NCBI RefSeq assembly: GCF_900074915.1
Contig: NZ_LT222313.1
Location: 1-58,483 of the forward strand
Length of the DNA: 58,483 nucleotides
Source of the DNA: Pseudomonas cerasi
GTDB lineage: Bacteria; Pseudomonadota; Gammaproteobacteria; Pseudomonadales; Pseudomonadaceae
Direction of reading: 5' to 3'
The position numbers and the translations under genes are program-made. Shown in pieces: positions 34,164 to 43,046 of this stretch (position 1 is its first letter; the number at the start of each line of letters is the position of its first letter). The notes beneath the pieces were generated by a model. That model made no database searches. It was not told the origin of the DNA and was given only the letters and a program-made list of their open reading frames with translations.

Positions 34164-34190
34164 GTTTCGGGTCTCGGGGGAGACCGAAAT
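34164..34190 (+). terminator. Hairpin after the first immunity gene
   Basis: TTTCGG-G-TCTC pairs with GAGA-CCGAAA around a GGGG loop. It ends in A/T-rich sequence and probably ends the RHS transcript. Confidence 0.5.
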
Positions 34191-34227
34191 TAACTGCTGC
34201 TACAGGAGTTGACAGGCTCTGTAGCAG

Positions 34228-34357
34228 CCTGAACAAGAGCTTCTCCTGAATGGCATTGATTAGGGTAGCTATGCGCAGAGACGCGGTGTAAACCCTTGAT
34301 CAACAGCCAGGTGCTCAAGCTGATCTTCAATGCTTTGCTGTACTACCTCGAGGTGCG
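34228..34357 (-). pseudogene. Remnant of a ParE-type toxin gene (5' part)
   Basis: Blocks such as CTTCTCCTGAATGGCATTGA, GGGTAGCTATGCGC, AGCCAGGTGCTCAAGCTGAT and TTCAATGCTTTGCTG correspond base for base, with scattered differences, to the first half of the intact toxin gene at 35075-35200 (minus strand). The copy is frameshifted and lacks its start and its end. It forms the upstream region of the second DUF4279-like gene. Confidence 0.75.
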
Positions 34358-34358
34358 T

Positions 34359-34763
34359 ATGGAAAATCATGTCCGTTTGGTTTTTACAAGCAAGAATATT
34401 CGGCCAGACGATATCTCTGTCTCAATAGGGGTTGAGGGTGACCAGATGTGGGCTGCTGGCGATAAGAGATTGAAAACTGAGATCCTTGAAACCGAGAATG
34501 GCTTGGTCGTCGAGTCAAAATTAGCAAAGAGCCTAGATTTGATTACCCATATTGAATGGATGATACGTGCCTTTAATGGTCTAGAGGATAAGCTTTTAAG
34601 CTTCTCTGAAATCCCTGAATGTGAAATCCAGCTTACATGTGCCATCTACTCCAACGGTGCACCACCTTTGAATTTTGAAAAGTTCATTACTAATTGGCTT
34701 GGATGCATAGGTGCATCATTAGATATTGATCTGTATGTTAGTTCGTCCATAACAAAAAATTAA
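34359..34763 (+). CDS. Second DUF4279-like putative orphan immunity protein
   Basis: The 134-residue protein starts at ATG 34359 (GAGG 5 bases upstream). The features LVFTSKNIRPDDISVSIGVE, TCAIYSNGAPPLNFEKFI and IGASLDIDLYVSS are typical of the DUF4279 family. No toxin gene lies directly before it, so it may be a leftover immunity gene of an exchanged RHS tip, or a protector against other strains' tips. Its start lies within a toxin-gene remnant. Confidence 0.62.
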   Translation: MENHVRLVFTSKNIRPDDISVSIGVEGDQMWAAGDKRLKTEILETENGLVVESKLAKSLDLITHIEWMIRAFNGLEDKLLSFSEIPECEIQLTCAIYSNGAPPLNFEKFITNWLGCIGASLDIDLYVSSSITKN

Positions 34764-34802
34764 CCTATCTGCCAAACATAAGTTTGCACAGATAGGAATC
34801 CC

Positions 34803-34829
34803 GCCCGGTCGGCTGTCGATCGGGCTTCC
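34803..34829 (+). terminator. Terminator between the second immunity gene and the convergent toxin gene
   Basis: CCCGGTCG pairs with TCGATCGGG (one G-U) with a short loop, followed by CTTCCTTT. It is placed between two converging genes. Confidence 0.65.
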
Positions 34830-34869
34830 TTTAAAAAATATTTGTGCAATTTTTCGATACCATATAAAG

Positions 34870-35220
34870 CTACATCGGCTGGAGCAGGCAGTAGCGGATC
34901 AGAGCCTGCTCCACACTTTGTTTCCCGCCTAATACGAGCAATACGGCGATATCGGTAATACCATCAGAATCCATCACCTCATAAAAGATCCGGTATCCGT
35001 CAGTGTTCAACTCACGATAGTGCAGTACACCCAGCTCACTCAACTGTGGACTGACCGGGTAGCCCAAAGGGGTGGACAGGAGCTTGTCCTGGATGGCATC
35101 GATCAGGGTATCTATGCGCTGAGCAGCTGATGAGAATCCCTGAGTGATAGCCAGGTGCTCGACCTGATCTTCAATGCTTTGCTGGGCAACCTCGGTAAAG
35201 CGTAGTGCAAACGTATTCAT
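34870..35220 (-). CDS. ParE/RelE-superfamily toxin
   Basis: The 116-residue toxin has FALRFTEVAQQSIEDQVEHL at the start and LHYRELNTDGYRIFYEV and IAVLLVLGGKQSVEQAL in the core, the usual pattern of this superfamily. It is paired with the Phd-type antitoxin 12 bases upstream. A broken copy of the same gene lies at 34228-34357. Confidence 0.85.
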   Translation of the reverse strand: MNTFALRFTEVAQQSIEDQVEHLAITQGFSSAAQRIDTLIDAIQDKLLSTPLGYPVSPQLSELGVLHYRELNTDGYRIFYEVMDSDGITDIAVLLVLGGKQSVEQALIRYCLLQPM

Positions 35221-35232
35221 TTATGCTCCTAT

Positions 35233-35481
35233 TTATTTGTGGGCAAACCTCCTGCTCAATCGGGCTTTAAGTTCGTCAGTGGAACAGTGCTTGCCTTGGG
35301 CGTACTCGCGGGAACTGATGGCCAAGAGCTTTACCAAGGCAATGGCCTCATCGCGGCGCTTACGATCCGCGTAAGACTCCACCACGTAGGCCGGGACACC
35401 GTTTTGCGTGACAACCAGTGGCTCATCGAGAGGCAGGTCGGCTGCGTTGCGTTTCAGATAGCTAATTGTTTCAACTCGCAT
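35233..35481 (-). CDS. Phd/YefM-type antitoxin
   Basis: The 82-residue protein starts [20 protein letters not shown] and continues [20 protein letters not shown], the Phd/YefM fold that binds the promoter. The start at 35481 is supported by AGGAAGGAA upstream. It precedes the toxin gene, as normal. Confidence 0.87.
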   Translation of the reverse strand: MRVETISYLKRNAADLPLDEPLVVTQNGVPAYVVESYADRKRRDEAIALVKLLAISSREYAQGKHCSTDELKARLSRRFAHK

Positions 35482-35682
35482 GAGTTCCTTCCTAGGGGCG
35501 CCCTTTGCCAAGGCACCACGCTTGCAACTTTAAAAGTGAATGTCGAGCTGAATCTCGAACGACAACGCATCATAGACCACATTCAGTCCAAATTAAATCC
35601 TCTTGTAGTCCATTTGTTCGCTTTTCGTCGCTTAGCCTTTTTCATGCAGGATTTCAGACGATCATTCGAAAACCGCTCTTAA

Positions 35683-35710
35683 AGTGGTGATAAAATACGT
35701 TATCACCAAT
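35683..35710 (+). other. dif-like recombination core site
   Basis: AGTGGTGATAA, a six-base spacer AATACG, then TTATCACCAAT: two 11-bp arms with the inner ATAA-N6-TTAT of Xer/dif sites and an exact GGTGATAA/TTATCACC dyad. It lies 103 bases before a tyrosine recombinase gene, in a 330-base interval (35482-35812) with no other visible feature. It is probably the target of that recombinase. Confidence 0.6.
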
Positions 35711-35812
35711 TATTGCCGTTTATCGGTTTCGAAGGCGGCTTCCATATTTGACGTTGCTTTCGTGACCAAAGACATGGCCAACGATCGCCAGTGAGCCAAT
35801 GATGAGAAATAT

Positions 35813-36775
35813 ATGCAGGAACTGACCAGCGCCCATCAGAATGATCAGCGTCGGCTCACGTCGGTCGAATTTCAGACGCTGGCCCAAGTTCCGGCCGCGG
35901 TCGAGTGGTTTGCCAACCTGGACAATCCTCGGACACGACGTGCCTACCAAAATGACCTGGAAGACTTCTGCGGTTTTGTCGGATTGGCTTCGGCCGATGA
36001 ATTTCGCGTCGTCACCCGATCACATGTTTTGGCTTGGCGCGCTCAGCTCGAGCATCGCGGTCTGGCGGGCGCCACAATCCGGCGCAAATTGGCGGCGCTG
36101 GCCAGCCTCTTTGATCACCTCCTGGAGAGCAATGCGATCGCCGGGGGCAATCCCGTGCACGGCGTGAAACGCCCGAAGATCGAAAGCAACGAAGGCAAGA
36201 CTCCGGCATTGGGCGATCACCAGGCCAAAGCGCTACTCGAAGCCCCGGATGAATCGACCCTTAAAGGGCTGCGTGATCGGGCGCTATTGGCTGTTCTTCT
36301 TTATCACGGGCTGCGCCGCGAAGAAGCGGCGCTGCTGCAGGTGAGCGACATCCAGGATCGCCGTGGGATTCAGCATCTGAAGGTACACGGCAAGGGCGGC
36401 AAGGTGCGGTATCTGCCGCTGCACCCGGTGGCGGCCGGGCGCATCCATCAGTACCTGGAAAGCTCAGGGCATCATTGGGCGGACAGGAAGGTACCGCTGT
36501 TCATACCGTTGCGCGGCAAGCTAACCGGTGCCGGCATCACAGCCAACGGCATCTATATGGTGGTGGCGGCTTACGCGAAGAAAGCCGGGATTCAGGTCGA
36601 CGGTCTAGGAGTCCACGGACTACGAGCCACCGCCGCCACCAACGCCCTGGAGCATGAAGCCGATATCGCCAAGGTCCAGGCCTGGCTGGGTCACGCCAAT
36701 ATCAGCACAACCAAGATCTATGATCGCCGGGAGAACAGGCCTGAGGACTCACCGACCTACAAGGTGAAGTATTAA
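35813..36775 (+). CDS. Tyrosine recombinase (XerC/TnpI-like)
   Basis: The 320-residue enzyme has an N-terminal SAM-like core-binding domain (LDNPRTRRAYQNDLEDF) and the catalytic domain with Arg in GLRREEAALL (about residue 167), Lys in HGKGGKVRYLPL, His-x-x-Arg in HGLRATAATNALEH (about 268-271), His in WLGHANIST and Tyr in KIYDRR (about 303). All the catalytic residues are present. It may resolve plasmid dimers or move a cassette through the dif-like site upstream. Similar integrases ride with Tn3-type elements in P. syringae. Confidence 0.9.
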   Translation: MQELTSAHQNDQRRLTSVEFQTLAQVPAAVEWFANLDNPRTRRAYQNDLEDFCGFVGLASADEFRVVTRSHVLAWRAQLEHRGLAGATIRRKLAALASLFDHLLESNAIAGGNPVHGVKRPKIESNEGKTPALGDHQAKALLEAPDESTLKGLRDRALLAVLLYHGLRREEAALLQVSDIQDRRGIQHLKVHGKGGKVRYLPLHPVAAGRIHQYLESSGHHWADRKVPLFIPLRGKLTGAGITANGIYMVVAAYAKKAGIQVDGLGVHGLRATAATNALEHEADIAKVQAWLGHANISTTKIYDRRENRPEDSPTYKVKY

Positions 36776-37205
36776 CCAGCTAATTCGACACCAGTGGTGC
36801 CGAGATAGCATCGCTGTGGCTCCGCTAGCCACACCGCTTTTCCACCTGAAATCCCAGCGCAGCCGGCACTACCATGTCGGACTTCATGGTTCGCAGTCGG
36901 TACGGGTTACGCTCGGCTCCGCAACGTTGATAGCCCTTCTGACCGCAACTTTCTTCTTATTGCACCGCAGCGGAAATTCTCTATCAGTGCATCGAATTAC
37001 CAGTACTGCGGGAGCGCTGTTCTGTTGGTTCGGCACCGGGTCTTCAAACACGCTCGGCACGGCGCCACGGGATTTTCTACTAATGATTCAAGGGTGGAAT
37101 TTGCCGAAGGGGCGACGTCGATTGGCAGTTCCATCGCCGTGATCGTGCTTCATCAGCCTCATCTTTGACGAAGTCACCGACTGTGCGCTTGTGGAGTGTA
37201 GACAC
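36776..37205 (+). other. Interval without recognisable genes
   Basis: I see no gene here. Open frames exist but match no family and look like decayed DNA between the recombinase and the copper region. Confidence 0.5.
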
Positions 37206-37470
37206 GATCGTACTTGAAAGGCGTGAGCTCTTTCGCCTCAATGACCAGAGCTATACACACACCTGCTCCTAGAACCCGGAGTCGCTGTGATACCAGTATG
37301 TTCCATTCTGTTGGACCTTGAACCGGCACACGTACACGCCGGACGGCTCGATGACCGCGAAGCTCAGCCCTGGTATACCGTCAATTTTCTGCGGCAGGAT
37401 GATGATGTGCCAGTGTCTGGAGGTAGAAGTAGAGGCGGCAGCATTGAGTAGGTTGCCTACCCGCAGCATG
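37206..37470 (-). pseudogene. copA: Fragment of a CopA multicopper oxidase
   Basis: On the minus strand the frame reads RHWHIIILPQKIDGIPGLSF, then AVIEPSGVYV and [18 protein letters not shown], corresponding to the first cupredoxin region of the intact CopA ([29 protein letters not shown]). Key residues are changed (HWHG to HWHI, HSH to HSD), and stops follow. It is in the opposite direction to the working copA and appears to come from a diverged second copper locus. Confidence 0.85.
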
Positions 37471-37500
37471 ACCGTGTCAGCCTCCTTACAGCGCAGCAGG

Positions 37501-37533
37501 GCAAAAAACCGCCTTAACGGGGCGGTTTTTTGC
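37501..37533 (+). terminator. Bidirectional intrinsic terminator
   Basis: GCAAAAAACCGCC, loop TTAACGG, then GGCGGTTTTTTGC: a GC stem with A and T runs on each side. It separates the copA fragment from the DUF305 gene end. Confidence 0.88.
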
Positions 37534-37670
37534 TGCGAAGGTGGTTAGGAGCTTGCTGCTCATTTCATGGGAACTCTACACGTGCATTTATTTTACTAAA
37601 GTTGACGGTGGCACCAGCTACATGTGCAGTCATTGTGCAGTTGGGGTTGGATAGACACAAACCTGTCGCA

Positions 37671-38066
37671 TCAGTTTTTGCTTAGCCAAGATTTTAGTTC
37701 CGCAATACTTTTACTTTGCTCTTGTATAGTTTTTTCAGCCATCTGTTTAATAGCAGGGTCTTGAGTATTTTTAAGCACAATCTTGGACATGTCGATGGCG
37801 CCTTGATGATGCTCGACCATCATCTGAGCCCAGCTTTTCGATGGGTCAGACGCCATACCACTCATCATCCCTTTGTTCATCTTCTCCATCGCCTGCATGT
37901 ATGCGGTGGACGCATCTCCACCCATCGTAGATGGGGCCGTGCTATTAGTACCGTTTCTTTCACTGAACGCAGCATGTGAATCATTGTTGTCAGCGTACGA
38001 CAAAGAGACGGAACCTAATAAAAGAATGCTTGTAATAGTGACACCCCTTAGATATTCATTAAGCAT
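37671..38066 (-). CDS. DUF305 periplasmic protein (CopM-like)
   Basis: The 131-residue protein has a signal peptide (cleavage near SYA|DN), then the DUF305 domain with YMQAMEKMNKGMMSGM and MMVEHHQGAIDMSKIVLKNT. His and Met residues in these blocks bind copper in related CopM proteins. It is transcribed away from the ptrA-copAB cluster and shares the regulatory interval containing a CopR-type box at 38182. It probably sequesters periplasmic copper. Confidence 0.82.
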   Translation of the reverse strand: MLNEYLRGVTITSILLLGSVSLSYADNNDSHAAFSERNGTNSTAPSTMGGDASTAYMQAMEKMNKGMMSGMASDPSKSWAQMMVEHHQGAIDMSKIVLKNTQDPAIKQMAEKTIQEQSKSIAELKSWLSKN

Positions 38067-38397
38067 AGTAGACCTCTTGGGAACGTTATTTTATTGATGT
38101 TTTTACCGGCTTCAACAGTAAAAAAAATCCTATGTCTTCCGAAGGGTAGCTCAGAAAACGACACTGGTAGGGTTTACCACGATTACATTTCTGTAAGGTT
38201 TACGGGAACAAAAGCGCAGCCGTTGAAGGCGACTATCCATTTCAGTCTGCCAAGCGCGCCGAGAGTAGCTGTCCAAACTGTAATCTTCCCCTCAGCTACC
38301 TGAAAGGTACAGGCCCTTAGTATTTACCTCAGCGCCAAACGCGCTCCACCTGAATGGGCCAACCCTTTACCGGGTACCTAAAACTGAGGATTTACTT
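38067..38397 (+). promoter_or_regulatory. Divergent promoter interval between DUF305 gene and ptrA-like gene
   Basis: A 331-base interval holding a CopR-type palindrome at 38182-38198 and no gene. Its position allows one regulator to switch on both directions. Confidence 0.6.
38182..38198 (+). promoter_or_regulatory. CopR box 1
   Basis: ATTACATTTCTGTAAGG, an inverted ATTACA/TGTAA pair. The same pattern occurs before copA, the cus genes, copR and the Csp gene. Confidence 0.75.
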
Positions 38398-38601
38398 ATG
38401 AACGCTGCCAAAATTCTTCTCGTTACCCTCGCGCTGGGCGCATCTTCCTTGGCACTTGCCGAAGGTGGGGGTGACCGTTTGTCTGCTCGCATGGCCGAAG
38501 CCCGTGAAACGGCTATGTCAGCCTACAACGCAAAAGCCGCTTCGCAGGAGGCAACTGAAGTGGCGCAAGAAGGTCCAGAAGCGAAGCCAAAGCACTGCTA
38601 A
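38398..38601 (+). CDS. PtrA-like small exported copper-induced protein
   Basis: The 67-residue protein has a signal peptide MNAAKILLVTLALGASSLALA and a short mature part beginning EGGGDRLSARMAEAR and ending KPKHC. It matches the PtrA N-terminal family of Pseudomonas, known as copper-induced small periplasmic proteins (first described as a type III secretion repressor in P. aeruginosa). It lies between CopR-type boxes and precedes copA. Confidence 0.78.
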   Translation: MNAAKILLVTLALGASSLALAEGGGDRLSARMAEARETAMSAYNAKAASQEATEVAQEGPEAKPKHC

Positions 38602-38614
38602 CCTCCTTGGCAAG

Positions 38615-38630
38615 CTTACAGAAATGTAAT
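38615..38630 (+). promoter_or_regulatory. CopR box 2 (upstream of copA)
   Basis: CTTACAGAAATGTAAT, the exact reverse complement of the core of box 1. It lies 100 bases before the copA start. Confidence 0.78.
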
Positions 38631-38730
38631 CGCCGTGTTGGTTAGGCTGTGCCACTCTTTGAGACGAATTCGTTCAAGTATTGTTTTCAAGCGCAACCGC
38701 AGTAGATTTTTCCAACTATCAGGCAGAAAT

Positions 38731-40608
38731 ATGCAATCGAAAACGTCGCGACGCACTTTCGTCAAGGGCCTGACGGCCATGGGGGTTCTAGGTGGCCTGG
38801 GTCTCTGGCGAAACCCGTCGTGGGCGCTTTCAGGGCCTAGTCAACTGAACACGCTTACCGGCACTGATTTTGATCTTTCAATCGGTGAGATGCCTGTAAA
38901 CATCACCGGCAAACCGCGTACGGCAATGGTTATTAACGGTGGGCTTCCGGGGCCCCTATTGCGCTGGAAAGAAGGCGATACTGTAACCCTTAGGGTGCGC
39001 AACAAGCTGCGCGATCACACATCGATCCATTGGCACGGTATTATTTTGCCCCCCAATATGGATGGTGTACCAGGACTAAGCTTCGCCGGCATCGAGCCGG
39101 ACGGGATGTACGTTTATAAAATCCACGTCAAGCAGAATGGCACTTACTGGTACCACAGCCATTCCGGTTTCCAAGAGCAGGCTGGCGTTTATGGGCCATT
39201 AGTGATTGAAGCCAAGGATCCCGAGCCTTTTGCGTATGACCGCGACTATGTAGTGATGCTGACCGATTGGACTGACGAAGACCCCGCTTCGTTGATGCGA
39301 AAGCTGAAAAAACAATCGGATTACTACAACTACAACAAGCGCACGGTTGGCGATTTTATCGAGGACGTCCACAAGCAAGGCTGGTCAGCGACCATGGCTG
39401 ACCGAAAAATGTGGGCTGAAATGAAGATGAACCCCACTGACCTGGCCGATGTGAGCGGGGCTACCTACACCTATCTCCTGAATGGCCACGCGCCGAACAC
39501 GAACTGGACGGGCGTTTTCCGTCCAGGTGAAAAGATTCGGCTTCGCTTTATCAATGGTTCCTCCATGACGTATTTCGACATGCGTATCCCTGGCCTGAAA
39601 ATGACGGTGGTCGCCTCGGATGGACAGTACGTGAAGCCTGTCACCGTTGACGAGCTGCGCATCGCGGTGGCCGAGACCTATGACGTCATTGTTGAGCCTA
39701 CCGAGCAGGCGTACACCTTGTTTGCTCAGTCGATGGACCGTACTGGTTTCGCGCGCGGCACCCTGGCGGTTCGTGAAGGCCTCTTAGCGCCCGTACCGCC
39801 CCTTGATCCTCGACCACTGGTGACCATGGCGGACATGGGTATGGGCGGTATGGATCACGGTTCGATGGGCGACATGGGCAGCATGCAAGGCATGGAGGGA
39901 ATGGACCACGGCGCAATGGGCGCAGGGGACAAGGGCATGGACAGTATGTCTGGCGCACCCATGCAGGGCATGGACGGCGGGCAGACGCAGGGCATGGACC
40001 ATAGCAAAATGTCAGGCATGGACCACGGGTCCATGGGAGACATGGCCGGCATGGCGGGGATGTCAGGCATGGGTGACATGCCGATGCAAGCCCACCCGGC
40101 TACCGAGAAGGACAACCCGTTGGTTGACATGCAGGCCATGAGTCCTACGCCTAAATTGGATGATCCCGGATTAGGCCTGCGCAATAACGGTCGTCGGGTG
40201 CTTACGTATTCTGATTTGCGAAGCACCTTTGAAGACCCGGACGGCCGAGAGCCCGGGCGAACAATCGAGCTGCACCTGACAGGCCATATGGAAAAATTCG
40301 CCTGGTCATTCAATGGGGTCAAGTTCGCTGATGCTGAGCCCCTGCGATTGAAATATGGCGAGCGAGTGCGCGTGGTACTGGTAAACGACACCATGATGAC
40401 CCACCCCATTCACCTGCACGGGATGTGGAGCGACCTCGAGGACGAGAACGGCAACTTCATGGTGCGCAAGCACACGATTGACATGCCTCCTGGCTCCAAA
40501 CGCAGTTATCGAGTCACCGCGGATGCGCTTGGCCGTTGGGCCTATCACTGCCATCTCCTGTTCCACATGGAGATGGGCATGTTCCGTGAAGTCCGGGTAG
40601 AGGAATGA
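38731..40608 (+). CDS. copA: CopA periplasmic multicopper oxidase
   Basis: The 625-residue protein starts at ATG 38731, giving a twin-arginine signal SRRTFVKG near the N-terminus, fitting a folded copper enzyme exported by Tat. Copper ligands are visible in [28 protein letters not shown] and [14 protein letters not shown] Met/His-rich stretch (about residues 365-455; [20 protein letters not shown] repeats) is the additional copper-binding region of CopA. It oxidises Cu(I) and holds copper in the periplasm. The stop overlaps the copB start (ATGA). A CopR-type box lies upstream. Confidence 0.96.
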   Translation: MQSKTSRRTFVKGLTAMGVLGGLGLWRNPSWALSGPSQLNTLTGTDFDLSIGEMPVNITGKPRTAMVINGGLPGPLLRWKEGDTVTLRVRNKLRDHTSIHWHGIILPPNMDGVPGLSFAGIEPDGMYVYKIHVKQNGTYWYHSHSGFQEQAGVYGPLVIEAKDPEPFAYDRDYVVMLTDWTDEDPASLMRKLKKQSDYYNYNKRTVGDFIEDVHKQGWSATMADRKMWAEMKMNPTDLADVSGATYTYLLNGHAPNTNWTGVFRPGEKIRLRFINGSSMTYFDMRIPGLKMTVVASDGQYVKPVTVDELRIAVAETYDVIVEPTEQAYTLFAQSMDRTGFARGTLAVREGLLAPVPPLDPRPLVTMADMGMGGMDHGSMGDMGSMQGMEGMDHGAMGAGDKGMDSMSGAPMQGMDGGQTQGMDHSKMSGMDHGSMGDMAGMAGMSGMGDMPMQAHPATEKDNPLVDMQAMSPTPKLDDPGLGLRNNGRRVLTYSDLRSTFEDPDGREPGRTIELHLTGHMEKFAWSFNGVKFADAEPLRLKYGERVRVVLVNDTMMTHPIHLHGMWSDLEDENGNFMVRKHTIDMPPGSKRSYRVTADALGRWAYHCHLLFHMEMGMFREVRVEE

Positions 40609-41576
40609 CAGGTATGGACACATTACTAGCCCGCAATGGGAAGCGTCTGGCGATCACAACGAGCCTGATGCTGGCCCCATTTGCCTATGCGGCAGCGGAA
40701 GACACCATGCAGGGGATGGATCATAGCCAGATGCAGGGGATGGATCATAGCCAGATGCAGGGTATGGACCACAGCCAGATGCAGGGTATGGATGACTCCA
40801 TGACGAGCATGGCCTCGTCCCCCCAAAAGCCTGCTCCGACTCAGAGCCGTACGCCCATCCCCGCGATTAACGCAGCGGACCGCGCCGCCGTCTATAAATC
40901 GGACGCGGGCCACACGGTGCATGATGAGTCGATCAACTACATGCTCCTGTTCGATCAGCTTGAATGGCAGGACGCTGACGGCGGCAGCGCGCTGAACTGG
41001 GATTTCACCGGTTGGGCTGGTGGCGACATCGACAGACTGTGGGTGCGCTCGGAAGGTGAGCGGCTCAATGGCAAAACCGAAGAAGCGGAAGTTCAGGCCC
41101 TCTGGGGCCATGCTGTTGGCCCCTGGTGGGATGTTGTGACAGGCGTTCGCCAGGATTTCAAGCCAGGAGATCCGCAGACCTGGGCCGCTTTTGGTCTTCA
41201 AGGCCTGGCGCTGTACAACTTCGAAGCCGAGGCTACGGTCTTTATTGGCGAAGGCGGCCAAACAGCCATGCGCCTTGAAGGTGACTACGACATCCTTCTG
41301 ACCAATCGACTCATCCTGCAGCCTACTGCCGAGGTCAATTTCTACGGCAAGAATGACCCACAGAGGGGTACCGGTGCGGGTCTGGCCGAGAGTGAAGTCG
41401 GCGTACGACTGCGCTACGAAATCCGCCGCGAGTTTGCCCCCTACATTGGTGTGACCTGGAACCGGTCATATGGGAACACGGCCGATTATGCCCGCGACGA
41501 GGGTGAGGATCGTAGTGAAGCCCGCCTGGTTCTCGGCGTGCGCCTGTGGTCTCTAACCGCTACATTCACCCAGTAA
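40605..41576 (+). CDS. copB: CopB outer-membrane copper resistance protein
   Basis: The 323-residue protein has a signal segment, then a Met-rich copper-binding region with three near-identical copies of MQGMDHSQ encoded by a 24-bp tandem repeat (40707-40793), followed by the CopB outer-membrane barrel ([18 protein letters not shown] to the end [14 protein letters not shown]). It is translationally coupled to copA. The likely role is copper binding or export at the outer membrane. Confidence 0.93.
   Translation: MTGMDTLLARNGKRLAITTSLMLAPFAYAAAEDTMQGMDHSQMQGMDHSQMQGMDHSQMQGMDDSMTSMASSPQKPAPTQSRTPIPAINAADRAAVYKSDAGHTVHDESINYMLLFDQLEWQDADGGSALNWDFTGWAGGDIDRLWVRSEGERLNGKTEEAEVQALWGHAVGPWWDVVTGVRQDFKPGDPQTWAAFGLQGLALYNFEAEATVFIGEGGQTAMRLEGDYDILLTNRLILQPTAEVNFYGKNDPQRGTGAGLAESEVGVRLRYEIRREFAPYIGVTWNRSYGNTADYARDEGEDRSEARLVLGVRLWSLTATFTQ
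40707..40793 (+). repeat. 24-bp tandem repeat in copB
   Basis: Starts at 40707, 40731, 40755 and 40779 with ATGCAGGG(G/T)ATGGA. The first two copies are identical, and the last is partial. It can grow or shrink by slippage, changing the number of Met/His ligands in CopB. Confidence 0.9.
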
Positions 41577-41620
41577 TCTACCCCAATCGAACAGCCATCC
41601 GCCTGTGAGGAGCCGTTTTT

Positions 41621-42015
41621 ATGTCTCTCTTGGAAGTCCACAGGTATTCGCCCACCCTTCTTGCCTGCCCGGCATGCTGGCAAGCGCCCTGGCTCAAGCC
41701 CATCCGAAGCTTGTGTCTTCCACACGCCTGCGCAAGGGGCTGATGGTGCTGCGCCGGAGAAGGTCGAGCTTCATTTCTCGGAAAAACTTGGTCACCCAGT
41801 TTTCCGGTGCCAAGCTGATCATGACGGACATGCCTGCGCATGCCTAATTCCCCTATGTCGGTAAAAGCAAGCGTGGCCGCTGGCAGCGATCCTAAGACGA
41901 TGGTCATTACCCCCAGCGTCGCCGCTCACGACGGGCAGCTATAAGGTGGAATGCGCGCGCGGTCTCGTCCGATACCCATCCCATTACAGGCAACGTCACC
42001 TTCAAGGTGAAATAA
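41621..42015 (+). pseudogene. copC: copC with frameshifts
   Basis: Across three frames the sequence spells a normal CopC: LASALAQA|HPKLVSS (with the N-terminal copper-binding His), GADGAAPEKVELHFSEKL, TQFSGAKLIMTDMPAHA and, near the end, [10 protein letters not shown]. At least three single-base shifts are needed to read it through. Order and spacing (after copB, 2 bases before copD) are those of copABCD. It is either genuinely broken or mis-assembled. Confidence 0.88.
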
Positions 42016-42017
42016 GC

Positions 42018-42958
42018 ATGGCCGATCCACTCAGCATCGCCGCTTCGTTTTGCGCTTTATACCCGACCTGATGGTGTTGTTTGGCTTGGCCCTTTTCGGC
42101 CTGTACAGCTTGAGGGGAACGGAGCGCCAGTCAGGCGCGGTGCTGAACTTCAAGCTATTACTCACCGGGACAGCCGTGCTGGGAGCGTTGCTGTCCCTTG
42201 CCGCGCTGTTGCAGATGACTAAGGCAATGAGTGGTGCTACTGAGTGGGAGGAGCTTTTCCCTCATCTCAAAATGATGCTGGCAGAAACCGAAGTGGGTTT
42301 TTCCTGGAACGTACGCATGGCGGGCCCTTGCCATGATAGCCGGTCGCTGGTCTGCTAACCAGCCGCAGCCCGACAGGCAGTCTTTGGGTGGTCACAGCAC
42401 TCAGCGGGGTTGCCTTGGCCACACTGGCCTGGACGGGCCACGGTGCTATGGATGAAGGAAGTCGCCGTTTCTGGCATTTTGCGACCGACATCGTGCATTT
42501 GTTTGCCGCAGGCGGCTGGGTAGGGTGCTCTGGTGGCCTTTGCCTTACTGCTGCGAGCTAAAAAGGTAGATAACCACGGTTCTGTGAAGATCCTGGCGCG
42601 GACGCTAACCGGCTTTGAATCAGCAGGTGGTGTCATCGTCGCGACCATCCTGGTCACAGGGATAGTCAACTACCTGTTCATCGTTGGCCCCCAGTTGGAC
42701 AGCCTGGCTGATACCACGTACGGGTGGTTGCTGATGGCTAAACTGGTGCTGTTTACGGCAATGATTGGTTTGGCCTCGTTGAACCGCTTTCGGCTCAGCC
42801 CTCACCTTGAGCATTCCATTGGGCACGGGGACTACACCGGGGCCGCCAAGGCCTTGCGTTGGAGTATGGCCACAGAGCTTGCTGCAGCGGTGGTTGTTCT
42901 TGGGCTGATCGCCTGGCTGGGTACGCTCAGCCCGGAGGTGGAGATGGCGATGCAATAG
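42018..42958 (+). pseudogene. copD: copD with frameshifts
   Basis: Read across frames it gives an intact-looking CopD: MADPLSIA start, [54 protein letters not shown] and ALLLRAKKV to the end. Shifts are needed near 42050, 42325 and 42525. CopD is the inner-membrane copper importer partner of CopC. The last part (42533-42958) is one long open frame. Confidence 0.88.
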
Positions 42959-43046
42959 TTTGCGCTACTGGCTGTGCATTAAGCCTGGCTCAGATGCTAA
43001 GAAGAGCCAGGCGACTCCTCTTGCGGAGTGGCTTGTATGGAACCCT

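Noticed and set aside
36816..37142. 108-codon open frame after the recombinase
   Set aside because: There is no recognisable domain or ribosome-binding site, and composition and context look like decayed intergenic DNA.
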